From assembly GCA_009785435.1 (NCBI GenBank), contig WQWG01000034.1, positions 1-7,329 on the forward strand: a DNA stretch of 7,329 bases, read 5' to 3'. The position numbers were made by a program, and so were the translations under genes. Below, one piece after another: positions 1 through 7,221 of the stretch (the first letter of the stretch is position 1; each line of letters begins with the position of its first letter). The notes under the pieces were generated by a model that searched no databases, was not told the DNA's origin, and saw only the letters and a program-made list of their open reading frames with translations. The stretch is from Clostridiales bacterium. GTDB taxonomy: Bacteria; Bacillota; Clostridia; Peptostreptococcales; Anaerovoracaceae.

Positions 1-198
1 TGTTGCGATCGTGATTCCTCTCGCTTTTTCTTCCGGTGCTTTGTCTATCTGGTCGAACGCTACTTGTTGACCCAGTCCGTATCTCTGGTGCAGCGTTTTT
101 GTGATCGCCGCCGTCAATGTCGTCTTTCCATGGTCTACGTGGCCGATTGTTCCTATATTGACGTGCGGTTTCGTTCTTTCAAACTTTTGTTTTGCCAT
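1..198 (-). CDS. tuf: Translation elongation factor Tu, N-terminal part (partial)
   Basis: EF-Tu delivers aminoacyl-tRNA to the ribosomal A site as a GTP complex. The first 66 residues are present; the rest lies beyond the window's first base. The start MAKQKFERTKPHVNIGTIGH and P-loop GHVDHGKTT (19-27) are unmistakable, followed by AFDQIDKAPEEKARGITIAT entering switch I. T63 matches the conserved effector-loop Thr that coordinates magnesium. The segment between P-loop and switch I (TLHQRYGLGQQVAFDQ) varies between species. The ATG at 198 is preceded by AGAGAGG with an 8-base spacer. The gap to fusA is 29 bases, so the two are cotranscribed. A second tuf copy elsewhere in the genome is possible but cannot be judged here. 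Confidence 0.98.
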   Translation of the reverse strand, partial: MAKQKFERTKPHVNIGTIGHVDHGKTTLTAAITKTLHQRYGLGQQVAFDQIDKAPEEKARGITIAT

Positions 199-227
199 TT
201 TTTTATCCTCTCTTTAAATTTCTATTA

Positions 228-2291
228 TTATTTATTAATCTTTTCGAGTAAACTGTCCGGTAATTTTTCAAAATGGTCGAATTGCATTGTATAAACGCCT
301 CGTCCTTGTGTTTTTGACCTGAGGTCTGTCGCGTATCCAAACATTTCTGAAAGCGGTACCATCGACCTGACGACAGCAGCACCGGAGGCAATGTCAGAAC
401 CTTCTATCCTGCCGCGCCTTGAACTGATGTCTCCGATCACATCACCCATGTATTGTTCGGGAACCGTTACTTCTACTTTGAATATTGGTTCAAGAAGTGC
501 CGGTTTTGCCTTTTTGGCGGCTTCCCTGAATGCCATACTTCCCGCAAGCTTAAATGCAAGCTCCGAAGAGTCAACTTCATGGTATGAGCCGTCGTAAAGT
601 TCGACTTCCACGTCCACGACTTGATATCCCGCAAGCGGTCCGTTTTGCATCGCTTCTTTGATCCCGTCTTCAACCTTAGGAATGTATTCCTTGGGAATTG
701 ATCCGCCAACGATTGAGTTTTTAAATTCAAACCCTGCACCCGGTTCTCTTGGTGTAACCCTGATTTTGACATGTCCGTACTGTCCACGTCCACCGGACTG
801 TTTGGCGTATTTGTAGTCCACATCTGCCGGCGCAGTCAATGTCTCTTTGTATGAAACTTGCGGCTTTCCGACATTTGCTTCGACTTTAAATTCCCTGAGC
901 AGTCTGTCTACGATGATTTCAAGGTGAAGTTCTCCCATTCCTGCGATGATCGTTTGACCGGTTTCTGCATTGGTATACGCTTTGAACGTCGGATCTTCCT
1001 CCGTCAATTTCATAAGCGCAACACCCATCTTGTCTTGACCGGCTTTCGTCTTTGGTTCGATCGCGATCTCTATAACAGGATCAGGGAACTGCATTGATTC
1101 AAGGATGACCAATTGTTTTTCATCGCAAAGCGTATCTCCCGTCGTCGTATCTTTCAGACCTACTACGGCAGCGATATCTCCTGCAAATACCTCTTCGATT
1201 TCTTCCCTTTTGTTTGCATGCATCTGAAGAATTCTTCCGAGTCTCTCTTTTTTGCTTTTCGTCGAGTTGTATACATGCGCTCCTGATTTCACAGTGCCCG
1301 AATAGACTCTGAAAAACGCAAGTTTTCCGACAAACGGATCTGTCATGATCTTAAACGCAAGCGCGGAAAATGGACCTTTGTCATCTGCCGGCCTCTCAAC
1401 TTCACTGTCATCCCTCGGATCGATTCCCTTAATTGCCGGAATATCGATCGGCGAAGGCATATAGTCCACAATGGCGTCAAGCAAAATCTGCACACCTTTG
1501 TTTCTGTAAGCCGAACCGCATACGACAGGAATCATCCTGCCCTCTATGGTCATTGTTCTAATCGCCTGTTTCAATTCCTCTATGGTAATTTCTTCACCCT
1601 CAAGGAATTTCATTGTTAATTCTTCATTTGCTTCAGCTGCGATTTCCACAAGCTTTTCCCTCTGTGCTGCAGCCTGAGCCACAAGCTCTGCCGGGATTTG
1701 TTCCACAGAATAATTTTTTCCAAGCTCATCATGATAGATTTCTGCTTCCATCTGCACCAAGTCAACAATCCCTTTAAAACTGTCTTCAACACCGATGGGT
1801 AATTGTATCGGCACTGCGTTTGCTTTCAGTCTGTCTTTGACCATCTCGACGACTCTGAAAAAATCCGCGCCTGTGACATCCATCTTGTTGATGAATATCA
1901 TTCTCGGAACACCGTACTTTTCAGCTTGTCTCCATACCGTTTCAGACTGCGGCTCAACGCCGCCTTTTGCACAAAGGACTGTAACTGCTCCATCCAGAAC
2001 TCTGAGCGACCTCTCTACTTCCACTGTAAAATCCACATGCCCCGGAGTATCAATTATATTAATCCTGGTATCTTTCCATTGTGCAGTAGTCGCAGCAGAG
2101 GTTATCGTAATGCCGCGTTCTTGCTCCTGTTCCATCCAGTCCATCGTTGCCGCACCTTCATGTGTTTCTCCAAGTTTGTGCGTTTTGCCCGTGTAGAATA
2201 AAATCCTCTCGGTCGTCGTGGTTTTTCCGGCGTCTATATGCGCCATGATTCCAATGTTTCTTGTCTTTTCTAGTGAAAAAGCCCTAGGCAT
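228..2291 (-). CDS. fusA: Translation elongation factor G
   Basis: EF-G is the cytosolic GTPase that moves tRNAs and mRNA through the ribosome after each peptide bond, and with the recycling factor splits ribosomes after termination. From the ATG at 2291 it is 687 residues, close to the 692 of Bacillus. GTPase motifs: P-loop AHIDAGKTT (17-25), switch I RGITITSAAT (59-68), DTPGH (81-85, with H85 as catalytic His), NKMD (135-138), and SAY (260-262, usually SAF). After the G domain come the beta-barrel domain II (FSALAFKIMTDPFVGKLAFF), domain III (GQTIIAGMGELHLEIIVDR), domain IV with SGGRGQYGHV and DGSYHEVDSSELAFKLA, and domain V (LLEPIFKVEVTVPEQYMGDV). It is intact with no sign of frameshift, and reads as canonical EF-G1 rather than an EF-G2 or TetM-type paralogue. 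It lies between rpsG and tuf, the usual str operon order. Confidence 0.99.
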   Translation of the reverse strand: MPRAFSLEKTRNIGIMAHIDAGKTTTTERILFYTGKTHKLGETHEGAATMDWMEQEQERGITITSAATTAQWKDTRINIIDTPGHVDFTVEVERSLRVLDGAVTVLCAKGGVEPQSETVWRQAEKYGVPRMIFINKMDVTGADFFRVVEMVKDRLKANAVPIQLPIGVEDSFKGIVDLVQMEAEIYHDELGKNYSVEQIPAELVAQAAAQREKLVEIAAEANEELTMKFLEGEEITIEELKQAIRTMTIEGRMIPVVCGSAYRNKGVQILLDAIVDYMPSPIDIPAIKGIDPRDDSEVERPADDKGPFSALAFKIMTDPFVGKLAFFRVYSGTVKSGAHVYNSTKSKKERLGRILQMHANKREEIEEVFAGDIAAVVGLKDTTTGDTLCDEKQLVILESMQFPDPVIEIAIEPKTKAGQDKMGVALMKLTEEDPTFKAYTNAETGQTIIAGMGELHLEIIVDRLLREFKVEANVGKPQVSYKETLTAPADVDYKYAKQSGGRGQYGHVKIRVTPREPGAGFEFKNSIVGGSIPKEYIPKVEDGIKEAMQNGPLAGYQVVDVEVELYDGSYHEVDSSELAFKLAGSMAFREAAKKAKPALLEPIFKVEVTVPEQYMGDVIGDISSRRGRIEGSDIASGAAVVRSMVPLSEMFGYATDLRSKTQGRGVYTMQFDHFEKLPDSLLEKINK

Positions 2292-2299
2292 ATTCAAAT

Positions 2300-2307
2300 C
2301 CTCCTTT
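2300..2307 (-). promoter_or_regulatory. Ribosome-binding site of fusA (fixes the ATG start)
   Basis: The minus strand reads AAAGGAGG, followed by 8 bases and then ATG at 2291. An in-frame TTG at 2297 would be only 2 bases from this site, too close to be used, so the ATG is taken as the start. The resulting N-terminus, MPRAFSLEKTRNIG, matches the family. Confidence 0.9.
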
Positions 2308-2354
2308 CTGCATTCCTTATTTACTAATTTGAATTGCTTTCTAACGGTTTAACC

Positions 2355-2825
2355 CTACCAACGATAGTGAGCAAACGCTCTGTTCGCTTCCGCCATCTTG
2401 TGGGTATCTTCTTTTTTCTTGACCGATGCGCCGGTGCTGTTTGACGCATCCAGCAGTTCCTTGGCAAGCCTGTCTGCCATCGTCTTTTCGCCTCTGGCTT
2501 TCGTGTATTTTGTAAGCCATCTGAGACCTAACGTCTGACGTCTTTCTTCTCTGACTTCCATAGGAACTTGGTAGTTTGCTCCACCAACACGCCTTGCTTT
2601 TACTTCAAGCACAGGCATAATGTTATTCATTGCTTTTTCAAATACTTCCAATGGGTTTTGTCCGGATGTGCTCCCAATCTTTTCAAACGCATCATATACG
2701 ATTGATTGGGCAACACCCTTTTTGCCATCCAGCATGATGCTATTGATCAGCTTTGCGACAGCAACACTTCCGTAAACCGGATCTGGAAGTACTTCTCTTT
2801 TCGGTATACTACCTTTTCTTGGCAC
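2355..2825 (-). CDS. rpsG: 30S ribosomal protein S7
   Basis: S7 is a primary binder of the 3' major domain of 16S rRNA. It nucleates assembly of the 30S head and lines the tRNA exit site. With the GTG start the protein is 156 residues, the standard bacterial length, and begins (M)PRKGSIPKREVLPDPVYGS, matching the family N-terminus exactly. Other hallmarks are KLINSIMLDGKKG (25-37), the rRNA-binding and exit-site segment ARRVGGANYQVPMEV (77-91), and the C-terminal KKEDTHKMAEANRAFAHYRW. The frame is open 14 codons further upstream to a TTG at 2867, but that stretch belongs to the untranslated spacer. The gene lies 162 bases after rpsL and 63 before fusA. In E. coli S7 is the translational repressor of this operon; the structured spacer upstream makes a similar arrangement possible here. 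Confidence 0.98.
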   Translation of the reverse strand: MPRKGSIPKREVLPDPVYGSVAVAKLINSIMLDGKKGVAQSIVYDAFEKIGSTSGQNPLEVFEKAMNNIMPVLEVKARRVGGANYQVPMEVREERRQTLGLRWLTKYTKARGEKTMADRLAKELLDASNSTGASVKKKEDTHKMAEANRAFAHYRW

Positions 2826-2833
2826 TTCTCTTC

Positions 2834-2840
2834 CCTCCTT
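2834..2840 (-). promoter_or_regulatory. Ribosome-binding site of rpsG (fixes the GTG start)
   Basis: The minus strand reads AAGGAGG, a full consensus Shine-Dalgarno, followed by 8 bases and GTG at 2825. This places the start at GTG rather than at the in-frame TTG at 2867, which has no suitably placed site and would add 14 residues foreign to the S7 family. Bases 2871-2867 (UCCUU) could pair with AAGGA of this site, competing with the hairpin just upstream. Confidence 0.9.
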
Positions 2841-2848
2841 GCCTGATT

Positions 2849-2928
2849 CCAATCCTCCGTTTTCCAAAGGACTGGCCTATTCGGGGTACTCGACCTCGAT
2901 ACAGACCTTATACAGATCTTACCGAGCC
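2849..2928 (-). promoter_or_regulatory. Structured rpsL-rpsG intercistronic RNA, candidate S7 control element
   Basis: The gap between rpsL and rpsG is 162 bases, far longer than the other gaps in this operon (63 and 29). On paper the transcript folds well. An outer stem pairs 2928-2922 with 2884-2874 (GGC and UCGG with CCGA and GCC, with a four-base bulge). It encloses two hairpins: 2919-2915 with 2907-2903 (five pairs, one G-U), and 2902-2897 with 2892-2886 (six pairs, one bulged G, AGGU loop). Together these form a three-way junction. Next, CCAGUCC (2875-2869) pairs with GGAUUGG (2855-2849), seven pairs extendable by three weaker ones; it shares C2875 and C2874 with the outer stem. This hairpin ends 8 bases before the rpsG Shine-Dalgarno. 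In E. coli the rpsL-rpsG spacer is the known binding site for S7, which represses its own translation. The analogy here is inference; folding was done by eye. Confidence 0.5.
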
Positions 2929-2987
2929 GTGGCGCACATGATAATCTTCTATATCAAGGGCACTTTTTTATTTTCCCGATTTTCTCT

Positions 2988-3404
2988 TTATTTCTTTTTA
3001 GGCCTTTTCGTACCGTATTTTGAACGGGCCTGGCCTCTGTTTGCTACGCCGGCAGTGTCAAGTGTGCCTCTCACGATGTGATATCTCACACCGGGTAAGT
3101 CCTTAACTCTTCCGCCTCTGATCAGAACAACGCTATGCTCTTGAAGGTTGTGTCCAATTCCCGGGATGTATGCGGTTACTTCGATGTTGTTTGTAAGACG
3201 AACCCTTGCGACTTTTCTCAAAGCCGAATTCGGTTTCTTAGGAGTAACAGTCTTAACCGAAGTGCATACGCCTCTCTTCTGCGGCGAGTTTGCATCGGTA
3301 TGCTCTCTTCTAAGCGAATTGAGTCCTTTCAACAAAGCCGGTGCAGTGGATTTTTTTTCTGAGCTGGTTCTTCCTTTGCGTACCAATTGATTGATTGTAG
3401 GCAT
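2988..3404 (-). CDS. rpsL: 30S ribosomal protein S12
   Basis: S12 sits at the decoding centre of the small subunit, where it helps monitor codon-anticodon pairing and is the classic site of streptomycin-resistance mutations. It is 138 residues long, the usual Firmicute length; E. coli S12 is 124 because it lacks the insertion seen here around residues 20-40 (LLKGLNSLRREHTDANS). Hallmarks are MPTINQLVRKGR at the start, SPQKRGVCT (40-48), TPKKPNSALRK (54-64), GHNLQEHSVVLIRGGRVKDLPGVRYH (starting at 84) and a basic RSKYGTKRPKKK end. K56 and K101 correspond to E. coli K43 and K88 (Met-counted); both are wild type, predicting no rpsL-type streptomycin resistance. D102 is the Asp that RimO methylthiolates in many bacteria. 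The ATG is preceded by AAAGGAG with a 6-base spacer. It is the first gene of the str operon, 99 bases after rpoC. Confidence 0.99.
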   Translation of the reverse strand: MPTINQLVRKGRTSSEKKSTAPALLKGLNSLRREHTDANSPQKRGVCTSVKTVTPKKPNSALRKVARVRLTNNIEVTAYIPGIGHNLQEHSVVLIRGGRVKDLPGVRYHIVRGTLDTAGVANRGQARSKYGTKRPKKK

Positions 3405-3448
3405 TTTTTTCTCCTTTCTATCAAGTTTAATAATTTACATACCTAAAA

Positions 3449-3478
3449 AGTTTATCATAAATGTTTGGCATGTGTCAA
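3449..3478 (-). promoter_or_regulatory. Candidate sigma-A-type promoter for the str operon
   Basis: The minus strand carries a perfect TTGACA at 3478-3473. An 18-base spacer leads to TAAACT (3454-3449, 4 of 6 matches to TATAAT); with a 16-base spacer the -10 would be GATAAA (3456-3451, also 4 of 6). The surroundings are AT-rich and the rpsL start codon is about 45 bases downstream, leaving room for a short leader. It would drive rpsL-rpsG-fusA-tuf independently of rpoBC. The -35 is convincing and the -10 is weak, so this is a moderate call. I see no stable hairpin followed by a T-run in the 99-base gap, so read-through from rpoC also seems likely. Confidence 0.45.
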
Positions 3479-3503
3479 ATAAATTGTTGCCATTGTTTCG
3501 GTT

Positions 3504-6500
3504 CTATTGTTCCAGTTCAACAATCTCCGGCAACTCAATTTCGTATGAAGTCGGCGTTTCATTTTTAGCGCCCGTCTCATACCCATTTTGCATTTCAAAG
3601 ATGGTTCCCATGTCGCCGAGCTCGACGTACATGTCATCGTCTTCTTCCGGGTATTGTGCGGAATACGATTCCATCAGTTCCGTATTGACGCCATAGTCCA
3701 CGTCGATGTTCTTGTAACGCTTCATGCCTGTTCCGGCAGGAATTAGTTTTCCGATGATGACGTTTTCTTTCAGTCCGAGAAGCTTGTCGTTTTTACCTTT
3801 GATCGCCGCGTCTGTCAAGACTCTTGTCGTCTCCTGGAACGAAGCTGCTGAAAGGAACGAGTTTGTGGCAAGCGATGCTTTCGTGATTCCGAGAAGCACT
3901 CTCTTTGCCAACGCTTCTTCTCCACCCTTTGCAATTGCATCCTGATTCGCCTCATCTACCTCAAATTTGCTGTAGAGTCCGCCCGGAAGCAGAGATGTGT
4001 CTCCCGCGTCTTCGATCCTGAACTTGGAAAGCATCTGGCTTACGATCACTTCTATGTGTTTGTCGTTGATGTCAACGCCTTGCTGCTTATATACACGCTG
4101 TACTTCTTTCAAAAGATATTGATATACGCCCTCAACGCCGTTCAGCCTTAGAATATCATGTGGGTTCAGAGGCCCTCTTGTAATCTGGCCACCCGCGATC
4201 ACGTAGTCGCCCTCTTTTACATTCAGCCTTGCGCCATAAGGGATGATGTAGACGCGTTCTTCTTCTCCTCTGATTTTGATCTCGGTCTTATTGTCTTTTC
4301 TGGTTTCGATCGAAACGACCGTACCATCCGCTTCGCATATCTCAGCAATACCTTTCGGTTTTCTCGCTTCAAACAGCTCTTCAACTCTGGGAAGACCATG
4401 TGTGATGTCAGAGCCCGCTACGCCTCCTGTATGGAACGTCCTCATCGTGAGCTGTGTTCCCGGCTCTCCGATGGACTGTGCCGCCGTAATGCCTACCGCT
4501 TCTCCGATGTTTACGCTTTCACCTGTCGCAAGGTTCCTGCCGTAGCATTTGGCACATATGCCTGTCACGCTGTGGCATGTCATGACCGACCGGATCGCGA
4601 TGGCTTCTATGCCGCAGTCTTCGATATGTTCCGCCGCATGCTCTGAGATTTCTTCATTTTGTTCTGTGATCAAAAGACCTGTATTGGGGTCATAGATATC
4701 CGTAAGCGATATCCTGCCTACGATTCTCAGCTTAAGCGGCTCAATGATTTCTTTGCCATCCGTAAATGCTCTTACTTCGATTCCCTCATCGGTTCCGCAA
4801 TCAAACTCGCGCACAATCACGTTATGTGAAACGTCTACAAGTCTTCTCGTCAAATACCCTGAGTCCGCAGTCCTAAGTGCTGTATCGGCAAGCCCTTTTC
4901 TGGCACCGTTTGTGGAAATGAAGTATTCCAAAACAGAAAGTCCTTCTCGGAAGTTTGCTTTGATTGGAATTTCGATCGTTCTTCCTGACGCATTTGCCAT
5001 AAGGCCACGCATTCCGCCAATCTGTCTGATCTGGTTTTTGCTTCCTCTCGCGCCCGAATGTGCCATGATGTATAGGTTGTTTAAAATCCCAAGCGACGCC
5101 ATAAGCGCATCCGCGATCTCCTCTGTCGTCTTGTTCCAGATGCTGATTACTTTTTCATATCGTTCTTCGTTTGATACAAGGCCTTTTCTGTAAGCGGCTT
5201 CGTATTTCTCTACGAGCTTTTCGGATTCAGCGATGATCACCGCTTTCTCTTCCGGTATTTTCATGTCTGAAATACCGATCGTGATCGCGCCCATCGTCGA
5301 ATAGTGGAAGCCCATGTCTTTGATATGGTCAAGCATGACGGCCGTTCCGGTGTTGCCGTGTATGCGATAACATCTGTCAATGATTTGCCCAAGTTTTTTC
5401 TTGTCGCAAAGGAAGTCCACCTCCAGTGAATGCCGGTCAACATCTCTGTCAACGTATCCAAGGTCTTGCGGAATATTTTCATTAAAGATAAATCGTCCCA
5501 CCGTGGACTCAATGATCTTGCCTTTTTTATCGTCTTTGCCTATAAATCTTCTTACCTTTACCTTGGCATGAAGACCGACGACACCGTTTTGGTACGCCAT
5601 GAGCATTTCATTGTAATCTGTGAATGTTTTTCCGTCGCCTTTTTCATTGGCGGCAGTTCTTTCGCCCTCAGAACCCGGGTGCGTCAAATAGTAGCTTCCC
5701 AAAACCATGTCCTGTGTAGGCGTGGTGATTGGAGAGCCATCTTTCGGCGCAAGGATATTGTTCACGGAAAGCATCAGGAATCTTGCTTCTGCCTGTGCTT
5801 CTACAGACAGAGGTACATGGACTGCCATCTGGTCTCCGTCAAAGTCAGCGTTGTAGGCCGTACAAACAAGCGGGTGAAGCTTGATTGCCTTGCCCTCGAC
5901 CAGTACCGGTTCAAACGCCTGTATCCCAAGCCTGTGAAGCGTCGGCGCACGGTTTAAAAGCACCGGATGTTCTTTGATGACTTCATCGAGAACGTCCCAT
6001 ACTTCGCCCCTTATTTTCTCGACCATGCGCTTTGCGCTCTTGATGTTATGCGCGTGTCCGTTCTGGACGAGTTTTTTCATGATAAACGGCTTGAACAATT
6101 CAAGCGCCATTTTCTTCGGAAGTCCGCACTGATAAAACTTCAGTTCCGGCCCAACGACAATAACCGATCTTCCGGAATAGTCAACACGTTTTCCGAGCAG
6201 GTTTTGTCTGAATCTGCCTTGCTTTCCTTTCAACATATCGGAAAGAGATTTCAAAGGCCTTGAACCCGGCCCTGTGACCGGCCTGCCTCTTCTTCCATTG
6301 TCGATCAGCGCATCCACAGCTTCCTGAAGCATTCTTTTTTCATTTCTGACAATAATATCAGGTGCGCCAAGTTCAAGAAGTCTCTTGAGCCTGTTGTTCC
6401 TGTTGATCACTCTTCTGTATAGATCATTCAAGTCAGATGTCGCAAATCTTCCGCCGTCCAGCTGCACCATAGGGCGCAGGTCAGGAGGAATGACCGGAAT

Positions 6501-7214
6501 GACTTCCATGATCATCCACTCGGGTTTGTTGCCGGAAAGGCGAAGCGCTTCTATGACTTCAAGACGCCTGACGATCCTGATTTTTTTCTGTCCGGTCGCA
6601 TCTTTCAGCTTTTTCCGCATATCATCGGAAAGCGCCACAAGGTCTATATGCTGCAAAAGTTGGCGTATGGCGTCAGCCCCCATCGCCGCTTTAAACGCAC
6701 TTCCATATTTGTCTTTTGCCTCTCTGTATTGCTGCTCTGTCAGAACTTCTTTGTACGCAAAATCCGTCTCTTCTCCCGGATCCGTCACGATATAGGCCGC
6801 AAAATACAGAACTTTTTCAAGATTTCTGGGTGAAATGTCTAAAATAAGACCCATTCTGCTCGGTATCCCTTTGAAATACCAGATGTGTGAAACAGGCGCA
6901 GCAAGATCAATGTGTCCCATGCGCTCTCTTCTGACCTTGGCTTTTGTTACTTCAACGCCGCAACGGTCGCAGACGATGCCTTTGTATCTGATTCTTTTAT
7001 ATTTTCCGCAATGACATTCCCAGTCTTTTGTCGTTCCGAATATTTTTTCACAGAACAGTCCCTCTTTTTCAGGTTTAAGGGTTCTATAATTAATCGTTTC
7101 AGGTTTTGTTACCTCACCATGCGACCAACTCAATATCTTTTCCGTGGAAGCAAGGCTGATTTGCAATGACTCAAAATTATTTAGCTCATAATGGTTATTC
7201 TTGCTATCATTCAA
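3504..7214 (-). CDS. rpoC: DNA-directed RNA polymerase, beta prime subunit
   Basis: This is the largest subunit of RNA polymerase (1236 residues); it binds template DNA and holds the active-site magnesium. The N-terminal zinc ribbon is C67, C69, C82, C85. Further on are the clamp and the lid/rudder region with RPVTGPGSRP (311-320) and GRFRQNLLGKRVDYSGRSV (333-351). The catalytic motif NADFDGD is at 455-461, with all three metal-binding Asp present (457, 459, 461). The bridge helix lies around 757-790 (ISTNGARKGLADTALRTADSG). The second zinc site is C806, C880, C887, C890. The trigger loop is QLTMRTFHTGG (921-931), with M924, R925 and H928 matching E. coli M932, R933, H936. The start is TTG, set by the upstream ribosome-binding site and a stop codon directly before it. 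Compared with Bacillus (about 1199 residues) the C-terminus is longer: the last 68 residues hold 19 acidic residues and one Lys. It follows rpoB by 22 bases and is surely cotranscribed with it. Confidence 0.99.
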   Translation of the reverse strand: MNDSKNNHYELNNFESLQISLASTEKILSWSHGEVTKPETINYRTLKPEKEGLFCEKIFGTTKDWECHCGKYKRIRYKGIVCDRCGVEVTKAKVRRERMGHIDLAAPVSHIWYFKGIPSRMGLILDISPRNLEKVLYFAAYIVTDPGEETDFAYKEVLTEQQYREAKDKYGSAFKAAMGADAIRQLLQHIDLVALSDDMRKKLKDATGQKKIRIVRRLEVIEALRLSGNKPEWMIMEVIPVIPPDLRPMVQLDGGRFATSDLNDLYRRVINRNNRLKRLLELGAPDIIVRNEKRMLQEAVDALIDNGRRGRPVTGPGSRPLKSLSDMLKGKQGRFRQNLLGKRVDYSGRSVIVVGPELKFYQCGLPKKMALELFKPFIMKKLVQNGHAHNIKSAKRMVEKIRGEVWDVLDEVIKEHPVLLNRAPTLHRLGIQAFEPVLVEGKAIKLHPLVCTAYNADFDGDQMAVHVPLSVEAQAEARFLMLSVNNILAPKDGSPITTPTQDMVLGSYYLTHPGSEGERTAANEKGDGKTFTDYNEMLMAYQNGVVGLHAKVKVRRFIGKDDKKGKIIESTVGRFIFNENIPQDLGYVDRDVDRHSLEVDFLCDKKKLGQIIDRCYRIHGNTGTAVMLDHIKDMGFHYSTMGAITIGISDMKIPEEKAVIIAESEKLVEKYEAAYRKGLVSNEERYEKVISIWNKTTEEIADALMASLGILNNLYIMAHSGARGSKNQIRQIGGMRGLMANASGRTIEIPIKANFREGLSVLEYFISTNGARKGLADTALRTADSGYLTRRLVDVSHNVIVREFDCGTDEGIEVRAFTDGKEIIEPLKLRIVGRISLTDIYDPNTGLLITEQNEEISEHAAEHIEDCGIEAIAIRSVMTCHSVTGICAKCYGRNLATGESVNIGEAVGITAAQSIGEPGTQLTMRTFHTGGVAGSDITHGLPRVEELFEARKPKGIAEICEADGTVVSIETRKDNKTEIKIRGEEERVYIIPYGARLNVKEGDYVIAGGQITRGPLNPHDILRLNGVEGVYQYLLKEVQRVYKQQGVDINDKHIEVIVSQMLSKFRIEDAGDTSLLPGGLYSKFEVDEANQDAIAKGGEEALAKRVLLGITKASLATNSFLSAASFQETTRVLTDAAIKGKNDKLLGLKENVIIGKLIPAGTGMKRYKNIDVDYGVNTELMESYSAQYPEEDDDMYVELGDMGTIFEMQNGYETGAKNETPTSYEIELPEIVELEQ

Positions 7215-7221
7215 TTAGAGT

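Noticed and set aside
473..823. Minus-strand open frame of 116 codons inside fusA
   Set aside because: It is a shifted-frame shadow of the intact EF-G gene; the correct frame is continuous across the region.
2335..2354. Palindrome GGTTAAACC just after the rpsG stop as a terminator
   Set aside because: The arms leave a one-base loop, the stem is weak and no T-run follows, so it cannot act as an intrinsic terminator. The gap to fusA is short and looks like ordinary operon spacing.
2826..2867. 14-residue N-terminal extension of S7 starting at TTG 2867
   Set aside because: Family alignment and a consensus Shine-Dalgarno with 8-base spacing both place the start at GTG 2825. The extension contains the Shine-Dalgarno itself.
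2839..2933. Short resemblances of the spacer to 16S rRNA in the S7-binding region (GCCACGG at 2933-2927 and GGATTGGA at 2855-2848)
   Set aside because: The comparison is with E. coli 16S from memory. Seven- and eight-base matches between a 162-base spacer and a 1.5-kb rRNA are expected by chance, and their order is reversed relative to 16S.
2874..2937. tRNA-like appearance of the rpsL-rpsG spacer (a GGTCGAGTACC segment resembling a T arm)
   Set aside because: The T-loop consensus is not met, and no acceptor stem, D arm or anticodon arm can be assembled around it.
3454..3459. TATGAT as the -10 box of the rpsL promoter
   Set aside because: It is a better hexamer than the alternatives, but the spacer to TTGACA would be only 13 bases, too short for a housekeeping sigma factor.
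3458..3480. Hairpin after rpoC formed by TTTG and CAAA arms
   Set aside because: It has only four continuous pairs plus a mismatch and no following T-run, so it is not a terminator.
5430..5957. Plus-strand open frame of 175 codons inside rpoC
   Set aside because: It is antisense to a highly conserved coding region. Its translation is Cys- and Arg-rich with no recognisable domain, and no ribosome-binding site was evident. The same applies to the other plus-strand frames, such as 4158-4646 and 6385-6795.
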